A stretch of DNA of 39,377 nucleotides from Porphyromonadaceae bacterium UBA4702 (GTDB lineage Bacteria > Bacteroidota > Bacteroidia > Bacteroidales > Muribaculaceae): the NCBI GenBank assembly GCA_002404675.1, contig DHKE01000052.1, positions 8,189-47,565 of the forward strand, read 5' to 3'. Of this stretch, positions 34,822 through 39,377 are shown in pieces. The notes under the pieces were generated by a model, which saw only the letters and a program-made list of their open reading frames with translations, did not search any database and had not been told where the DNA came from. The number at the start of each line of letters is the position of its first letter. Position 1 is the first letter of the stretch. The position numbers and the translations under genes are program-made.

Positions 34822-35799
34822 TATCCCCAATATTTCGAATTGCTCCGGACAGTATTTGTCGAGAAATGTAATTGGCACTCCCATTACACCCTCGTAGTCA
34901 GACGGTATTGCGTCCGTGTACGGCACTTCGATTGCATCGTAGTTGTCATAATGTTGGTACTCTGTCCTTCCGCGTATCTCCTTATGCTTGGAGTACCGCA
35001 AATTGTCCTCCATGGTCATCAACGACAACGGCTCATGTCGTCTGCCATGGTCAATGTTTGTAAACCAACAAACACCAGGGACTCTGTTTACTGCTTTGCC
35101 GTCAAGTTCCTTTTCAAACTTATATGAGTTTGCATACTTGAAACCTTCCGGTACTAAGAAGTACATTCCCCTATTGAAGTTGGTCGCGCCTAACCATATT
35201 TTATTGTCCTTGATTAGTGGAAATGTCTCCTTGTAGGTTATAGCATTGATGTTGCCAATGATTAGAAACTGTTTATTTGCAGCGACTATCCATGCGAGAA
35301 ACTCGCGGAAGAGGGAGAATGGAGGATTGGTGACAATGATGTCTGCCTCGTCACGGAGTGCTGTCACCTCATCGCTGCGGAAATCGCCGTCGCCTTCCAG
35401 ATAGTCCCATTGCAAATCGTCTATATTAACCCTGCCGTCACCCGTAACATCGCTGTCAAGCACGAAAATTTTGCCGTGCGTTTTCGACTTGTCCGCGTCA
35501 AACTGCGGAGAGCTGCGTTCTAACTCGGAGAATAGCCCTCCGAAGCGGTATCGTTTGCTTTCGGGTGCATAACTTGTGGAAATCAGCTTTTTAAGCCCGA
35601 GTTCATCAAATTTCGCTGCGAAATACCGGGTGAAATTGCTCCATTCAGGGTCGTCGCAAGGCAACAGGACTGTCTTGCCGCGAAACACATTCGGGTCATA
35701 CTCAAGGTAGGCGTTCATCTCCTCCTCAATGTCATGATATTGAGTGTAAAACTCGTCGTTCTTGGCTCGCTTGGCGGCTTGCAAATCTGAATTTCCCAT
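34666..35799 (-). CDS. EcoRI-type adenine-specific DNA methyltransferase with switchable C-terminus
   Basis: This is a 377-residue N6-adenine methyltransferase of the EcoRI modification family. Family segments are NDEFYTQYHDIEEEMNAY, LLPCDDPEWSNFTRYFAAKF, LEGDGDFRSDEV, the catalytic NPPF at about 158-161 (DIIVTNPPFSLFREFLAW), LIIGNINAITYKETFPLIKD and the late GVPITFLDKYCPEQFEILGI. The start ATG at 35799 matches the family N-terminus. No EcoRI-like endonuclease is next to it; the nearest candidate partner is the DUF262-HNH gene. Residues 327-377 lie in the segment proposed to invert and have an alternative version on the other strand. The C-terminus may affect target choice. Confidence 0.92.
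   Translation of the reverse strand: MGNSDLQAAKRAKNDEFYTQYHDIEEEMNAYLEYDPNVFRGKTVLLPCDDPEWSNFTRYFAAKFDELGLKKLISTSYAPESKRYRFGGLFSELERSSPQFDADKSKTHGKIFVLDSDVTGDGRVNIDDLQWDYLEGDGDFRSDEVTALRDEADIIVTNPPFSLFREFLAWIVAANKQFLIIGNINAITYKETFPLIKDNKIWLGATNFNRGMYFLVPEGFKYANSYKFEKELDGKAVNRVPGVCWFTNIDHGRRHEPLSLMTMEDNLRYSKHKEIRGRTEYQHYDNYDAIEVPYTDAIPSDYEGVMGVPITFLDKYCPEQFEILGIAKRGAGDPALRAKVYTKADYPNYSDLNATPTLFDKKGQLYNTYPRLLIKLH
34822..34838 (-). repeat. Right inverted repeat, inside the methyltransferase gene
   Basis: The reverse complement of 34451-34467, lying in the methyltransferase frame at codons for FEILGI (about residues 321-326). The next bases also resemble each other (GCCAAAA versus ACAAAAA), after which the two copies diverge. 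Confidence 0.9.
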
Positions 35800-35844
35800 A
35801 TTAGTCCGGCAATCACTTTATTCTATATACCTGATTATCAGTTG

Positions 35845-35852
35845 CAAAGTTA
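35845..35852 (-). promoter_or_regulatory. Possible -7 element of the EcoRI-type methyltransferase gene
   Basis: TAACTTTG on the minus strand lies 45 bases before the ATG. The position about 20 bases upstream lacks TTTG or TTG, so the promoter is weak or needs another factor. It lies outside the invertible segment. Confidence 0.45.
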
Positions 35853-36033
35853 CAAATAATATCCTTAATATAGACGATTAATCCGCCAGAAAGTTCGCAT
35901 CAAAATTTTAGCGGGCATGTCGCGTAGGTCGTATTGCGTTGTGTATTAGTTGTTTATTGCGCTGTTGGCCTACAGTATATGTGAAAAGCGAGACGCACCC
36001 AAATGGATTGGGGCATCCCGCTTTATCGCGACA

Positions 36034-36123
36034 GGGCATGGACGCGACTATGAAAACAAAAACAATTGGTATATAACCAATCGGAAAATCAAACTATGAC
36101 AACAAAACACAGCGTCCATGCCC
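36034..36123. repeat. Long-range inverted repeat with inner palindrome
   Basis: GGGCATGGACGC (36034-36045) and GCGTCCATGCCC (36112-36123) are perfect 12-bp arms 66 bases apart. Midway lies ATTGGT-atata-ACCAAT (36065-36081). On the two sides are similar tracts starting ACTATGAAAAC and ACTATGACAAC, each containing a short ATG-led frame of 8 and 22 codons. Confidence 0.8.
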
Positions 36124-36206
36124 GGTCTCATCAATCAACTCAAAAACACAATACAATATAGTATGCCGCAATCTCACGATTACAATGTATTGGGACTCGG
36201 CGGAAG

Positions 36207-36368
36207 GGTGTGTCAAAATATGCGCAGCCCAGTAGGGACACGGCGTGCCGTGTCCGCAACTAAGGCACTGCAAATCAAATAATTGTGCTTGTCATCCTTC
36301 GGGTACGACACTCCGTGTCCCTGCTTTGCCGCCCCAATCATACGCAGTCTGCGCATTTTTGACACACC
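36207..36368. mobile_element. MITE-like element of about 162 bases
   Basis: Terminal inverted repeats of 20-21 bases, GGTGTGTCAAAATATGCGCA at 36207 and the complement of GGTGTGTCAAAAATGCGCAG ending at 36368, differ by one inserted base. Inside, GGACACGGC-GT-GCCGTGTCC (36236-36255) and GACAC-TCC-GTGTC (36307-36319) form nested stems. There is no coding capacity and no clear target-site duplication. It ends 18 bases before the AAA ATPase stop codon. Confidence 0.6.
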
Positions 36369-36386
36369 TCCCTGCGGTATAGCTTG

Positions 36387-38207
36387 TCAGAAGCCGATGC
36401 GAGTGCGGTTGCCGCTGCTCAGACGCTCATGGCTGCACAGGTATTTCAGCTTAGGCAGGTCTGCCTCATTCTCGCCCGACAGGATTGCATCGACAGTCTG
36501 CTTGCGCACGATGTTTTCGATTTCGCCGCCCGACATATTGTATTCGCGTGCGAGAATCTTGGCATCTGCTGCCGCGAGAGAGGGCATCATCGCTTGCCAT
36601 ATCTCCGAGCGAGCCTCGACAGAGGGCTTGTCAAAGCGTATCTTGTAGATAAAGCGGCGTTCGAACGCCTTGTCGAGGTTGGAGGTGAGGTTGGTTGTGG
36701 CTATCATAATCCCCTCGAATGTCTCCATCTCCTGAAGGATGATGTTCTGAATGGAGTTCTCCATTTTGTCAACGGAGCGTGTCGCGTTTTCCATGCGTAC
36801 GCCGAGTATTGAGTCGGCCTCGTTGAACAGCAGTATCGGAGCGCACTCCATCTCTTCGGCGTATTTGCGGTACTTGTCAAAAGCCTTCTTGATGTTCTTC
36901 TCGCTTTCGCCCACGAAGCAGTTTTTGATCTTGTCAACGTCGATGCGCATGATGTCGCGTCCGGTCAGACGCGCTATCTGCTGCACTGTCTCCGTCTTGC
37001 CTGTGCCAGGTGCGCCGTGGAATATGCAGCAGAACCCTTTGCGCATGCCAACCTTTGCGAGACGTTCCTGAACTTCGCTAAAACGCTTGGGCTTGAGCAG
37101 CTCTGTCAGCTGTGCCACTTGCTTCTGTTCGTCGGCATTGTATATCAGCTTCTTGGCGGCAAACGAATCGTGAGGTATCAGGTCGCGCTTTGGCTTCGCC
37201 TTAGGCTGAAGGTTGAGTTCCGCGAGGACCGTTTCCTTGGCATAGTCGGTCAGCTTGAATGCCTCGCGAGACATGAAACCGCCCTCGGGGGCACACTCTA
37301 TGAGGTCGGCGCGTTGAATCTCGGAAGTTTTGTTGCGCAGTTTCGCTTTTACTATGCGCGGTAAGTCTTTGTTGTCATACAGGTTGCTTAAGTCATTCAG
37401 TGTAATGGCGTCATCATCGTTTTCTACAAACAGGTGCGCCATGAAAATGAACAGTAGCCTATCGTCCGTATCAATTTCAAGCTTGTCCAGGTGTTGGCAG
37501 AATTGGGAATCCTTTATGCTTTCAAGCATTACTGTGACCACTTCGTTCACTTGCGCGTATGTGATTTCATCGTCTTTCTTTTCTTCAAACAGCGGGTTCA
37601 GCCCATCGAAAAATGATTCAGTGTCGGTTATTGGTAGTTTTTCCACCTTGTAAGGCTTGTCGTTCTGTAAAGCCTCCATAACCTCACTTGGTATTTTATA
37701 TGATGCTATTGTGTCGCTGAACTTGCAGCGGCTGCATCTTATGTAGCGCAGCTGTTCCAGCTCGTTGATGATTTGCGTGTAACGCATAACCCTTATTGTC
37801 TTGCAATTCAGGTAATCCGCTATTTGTCCGAGGGTAATGGAGCGCATATCGCAGAAATTGACGAATAAGGTGAGGAATAATGCTTGGTACTTGGTCAGTT
37901 CGAGCCGATACGACAAATAATCCAATAGAGGGTCTGCTGTGTCAAGAAATAGCTTGTCTAATTCCGAATCTTCGGCGGACTCCAGTATAGACTCCATTGC
38001 ACTCATGATGTTGGTCGGTGTTGGAATGGTAACATCGTCGGTTTCGTTGTCCGTCTCTTCGTCTGTCTCCGTAACTGCTTCTTCGTCTGCATTTGCGTTG
38101 GCGTTTTCAGCCCCTGTTGCAACTGCTTCGTTTCCTGTGGGGATTTCCTCGTTAATCACTTTATCGTTCATTACTTCCATGCTGTTTATATTGTTTGTTA
38201 TGTTCAT
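36387..38207 (-). CDS. AAA+ ATPase with acidic N-terminus and winged-helix-like region
   Basis: This is a 606-residue protein. The ATG at 38207 (MNITNNINSMEVMNDKVINE) is chosen because upstream sequence is low-complexity and carries the promoter region. An acidic, Glu/Thr/Asp-rich stretch spans about 20-75. A helical region follows with a possible winged helix (LGQIADYLNCKTIRVMRYTQ) and paired cysteines (IRCSRCKF). A single AAA+ module occupies about 370-606: Walker A HGAPGTGKT near 397-405, Walker B PILLFNEADSIL with Asn in place of the usual first Asp, sensor 1 IATTNLTS, and an arginine finger in AFERRF. Similar stand-alone ATPases occur in Bacteroides accessory DNA. The role is unknown. 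Confidence 0.85.
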   Translation of the reverse strand: MNITNNINSMEVMNDKVINEEIPTGNEAVATGAENANANADEEAVTETDEETDNETDDVTIPTPTNIMSAMESILESAEDSELDKLFLDTADPLLDYLSYRLELTKYQALFLTLFVNFCDMRSITLGQIADYLNCKTIRVMRYTQIINELEQLRYIRCSRCKFSDTIASYKIPSEVMEALQNDKPYKVEKLPITDTESFFDGLNPLFEEKKDDEITYAQVNEVVTVMLESIKDSQFCQHLDKLEIDTDDRLLFIFMAHLFVENDDDAITLNDLSNLYDNKDLPRIVKAKLRNKTSEIQRADLIECAPEGGFMSREAFKLTDYAKETVLAELNLQPKAKPKRDLIPHDSFAAKKLIYNADEQKQVAQLTELLKPKRFSEVQERLAKVGMRKGFCCIFHGAPGTGKTETVQQIARLTGRDIMRIDVDKIKNCFVGESEKNIKKAFDKYRKYAEEMECAPILLFNEADSILGVRMENATRSVDKMENSIQNIILQEMETFEGIMIATTNLTSNLDKAFERRFIYKIRFDKPSVEARSEIWQAMMPSLAAADAKILAREYNMSGGEIENIVRKQTVDAILSGENEADLPKLKYLCSHERLSSGNRTRIGF

Positions 38208-38448
38208 ATCCGTTTGTTTTGCGTTAAACTTATTGGGCTGCCTTTGCAGGCCCTGTTTTTCCGAAACTCGATGCCGTGCACTGCATTTCGTTTTTGGTGC
38301 TGCAAAGTTACAACAGGGGGTGCTGCATTTAGTGATACACCTCTTGGCAAAAAACATGTACACCCCCCAAAAATCGCCATATTTCGCATATATGTGAAAC
38401 AAAACCGCTAATTTTGCGTTGTAATAATAACTCGACACCACTCACACC
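38208..38448. promoter_or_regulatory. Divergent promoter region
   Basis: Between the ATPase gene (minus) and the toxin gene (plus) there is a TAACTTTG -7 element on the minus strand at 38303-38310 and a TAATTTTG -7 element on the plus strand at 38409-38416. Neither has TTTG at the ideal distance, suggesting controlled or weak promoters. The toxin start lies 33 bases after its -7 element. Confidence 0.5.
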
Positions 38449-38918
38449 ATGAGCGAAGTAGAATTAGTTCTTGTAACAGATGCCGACAAATGCACAGTCT
38501 ACACGATTCAGTTCTCATCAGAATCAGAATCGGAGTGCGAGCGTTTTTACAACAAGTTTGTCAAAGATGCGCAGCTCAATCAGGACTTGCTCCGCATTGT
38601 TGCGCTGATTGACAAAATCCCCGAGCATGGAGCTTTGGAACGATATTTTCGCCGCGAAGGCTCGATGCGTGATTCTGTAGTGGCTTTGCCCGCATTGAAA
38701 TCGCACCTTCGCCTGTATTGCTTGCGTCTCACTGACCAGATTTTGGTACTCGGTAACGGAGGCGCAAAGAAATTCGCACCTATCAGGAGGACGACTCACT
38801 GCGGGGCTATGTCATGACGCTCCAAAAGTTTGAGGAGCTGCTGAAGGAGGGTCAGCGAGACGGAACAGTATTGATAACGTCAAAGACCATCGAAATCAAC
38901 CGAAAACTCGATATATGA
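38449..38918 (+). pseudogene. HigB/RelE-type toxin gene interrupted by a one-base frameshift
   Basis: The first 105 or so codons read as a Gp49-like toxin (FYNKFVKDAQLNQDLLRIVA, RLYCLRLTDQILVLGNGGAK). The frame then runs off into FAPIRRTTHC and stops at 38817. In the -1 frame the expected continuation KEIRTYQEDDSLRGYVMTLQ, KFEELLKEGQRDGTVLITS, KTIEINRKLDI runs to a TGA at 38916-38918 that overlaps the antitoxin ATG. Restoring one A in the GCAAAGAAA tract near 38764-38772 would repair the gene. It may be a real loss of toxin, a programmed -1 shift or a sequencing error. Similarity to the family is from memory of its LGNGG and YxED motifs. Confidence 0.75.
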
Positions 38919-39184
38919 AAAGCATCCGTAATCAATTTCTCAAAATGACATCTCTCGTTCCACCTGAGATGAAACGAGAGATCGATGCATCGTTTGCAAT
39001 TTCAGACAGGATTGACGGACTGATGAGGAAGCGCGGCCTGACAAAAAAACAGTTTGCCGACCAGATAGGGCGGCGGCCAAGCGAAATCACGAGGTGGCTG
39101 AGCGGCGAACACAATTTCACCATCGCCACTCTCGCCATGATTTCCGAGTTTTTTGGCGAGCCGATCATCCAGGTCGTCAAATGA
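38915..39184 (+). CDS. XRE-family antitoxin of the second toxin-antitoxin pair
   Basis: This 89-residue helix-turn-helix protein has the DNA-binding segment LMRKRGLTKKQFADQIGRRP followed by SEITRWLSGEHNFTIATLAM. It starts with an ATGA overlap on the end of the repaired toxin frame, the usual toxin-then-antitoxin order. It appears intact, so a functional antitoxin is kept while the toxin is broken. It could repress the upstream promoter region at 38409-38416. Confidence 0.9.
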   Translation: MKSIRNQFLKMTSLVPPEMKREIDASFAISDRIDGLMRKRGLTKKQFADQIGRRPSEITRWLSGEHNFTIATLAMISEFFGEPIIQVVK

Positions 39185-39216
39185 CGGTCGGAAACCAAAC
39201 CCGCTTAAACTGACAA

Positions 39217-39251
39217 AAGGTGGCGCATCTCATGTCGAGGTGCGCCACCTT
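39217..39251. terminator. Terminator between the antitoxin and the convergent iron-sulfur subunit gene
   Basis: Perfect 11-bp arms AAGGTGGCGCA (39217-39227) and TGCGCCACCTT (39241-39251) with a 13-base loop. It lies 32 bases after the antitoxin stop and is probably bidirectional. Confidence 0.85.
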
Positions 39252-39294
39252 ATTAATTATATATATGCCCTGTCGTGGGCATCAGTTGCCGTTG

Positions 39295-39377
39295 TTACTC
39301 CTTGCACTTGGCGGCGATGAACATGCGGTTCATGCGGCCGATGTTGTAGAGCTTGATGTTCTTCGGGCACTCAGCGG
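39295..39377 (-). CDS. Succinate dehydrogenase/fumarate reductase iron-sulfur subunit (C-terminal end)
   Basis: The last 27 codons of a minus-strand gene cut by the window edge encode AECPKNIKLYNIGRMNRMF and then IAAKCKE before TAA. The Cys-Pro with following ArgMetAsn pattern is typical of the C-terminal cluster-binding segment of SdhB/FrdB proteins. The fragment is short, so the family is likely rather than certain. Confidence 0.7.
   Translation of the reverse strand, partial: AECPKNIKLYNIGRMNRMFIAAKCKE

Larger units (their letters stand above)
35800..36386. other. Gene-free stretch with several inverted repeats and a MITE-like element
   Basis: No gene was recognised in these 587 bases. 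Near the methyltransferase there is a minus-strand -7-like TAACTTTG at 35845-35852 without a clear -33 partner. At 36034-36123 there is a long-range inverted repeat with an inner palindrome. At 36207-36368 there is a MITE-like element. The remainder shows AAAGCG/CGCTTT pairing around 35976-36025 that could form a terminator. Confidence 0.6.

Noticed and set aside
1..39377. CRISPR array, tRNA or rRNA genes
   Set aside because: No run of regularly spaced direct repeats and no tRNA or rRNA-like sequence was found on reading; a tRNA next to the recombinase was looked for and not seen.

Overview
The window looks like a chromosomal segment of a fairly GC-rich Bacteroidales bacterium, possibly of the Muribaculaceae or a related group (the family is an inference). 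Three things support the order. Several secreted proteins end in domains of the type IX secretion sorting type. Many genes are preceded by the Bacteroidetes promoter pair TTTG / TAnnTTTG with about 20 bases between the two elements. Shine-Dalgarno sequences are mostly absent.

Layout. 1-5219 (+): the 3' two thirds of rpoC, an M48 lipoprotein peptidase, and a three-gene stop/start-overlapping operon (ECF sigma factor, putative anti-sigma factor, small exported DUF4252-like protein). 5340-9103: a small gene of unknown function on the minus strand, then a TlpA-type thioredoxin lipoprotein, an acyl-CoA synthetase-like enzyme and a GNAT acetyltransferase. 9123-17500 (-): a defence island with a XamI-type type II restriction-modification pair and a type III-like Mod/Res operon. 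The Mod/Res operon carries two deletion scars: a helicase/DUF4391 remnant and a truncated DUF1016 gene. 17698-28825: exported proteins (a beta-helix protein, two small exported proteins, two giant multidomain surface proteins) with a HigB/HigA-like toxin-antitoxin pair among them. 29160-32064 (-): a SAM methyltransferase and an M13 metallopeptidase. 32253-39184: a second accessory region. It holds a tyrosine recombinase, a DUF262-HNH nuclease, an EcoRI-type adenine methyltransferase, a MITE-like element, an AAA+ ATPase and a second toxin-antitoxin pair whose toxin is frameshifted. The window ends in the last codons of a succinate dehydrogenase/fumarate reductase iron-sulfur subunit.

The most striking observation is at 34451-34838. 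The 3' end of the EcoRI-type methyltransferase gene faces, tail to tail, a promoterless partial copy encoding a different C-terminus. A perfect 17-bp inverted repeat lies at the exact start of homology in both. Inversion between the repeats would swap the 51-residue tail for a 71-residue one, in frame. The left repeat lies 31 bases upstream of the DUF262-HNH start codon, and a tyrosine recombinase gene lies just downstream of that nuclease gene. Together these look like a phase-variable modification/nuclease module that may switch by DNA inversion. This is a sequence-based prediction and no inversion has been observed.
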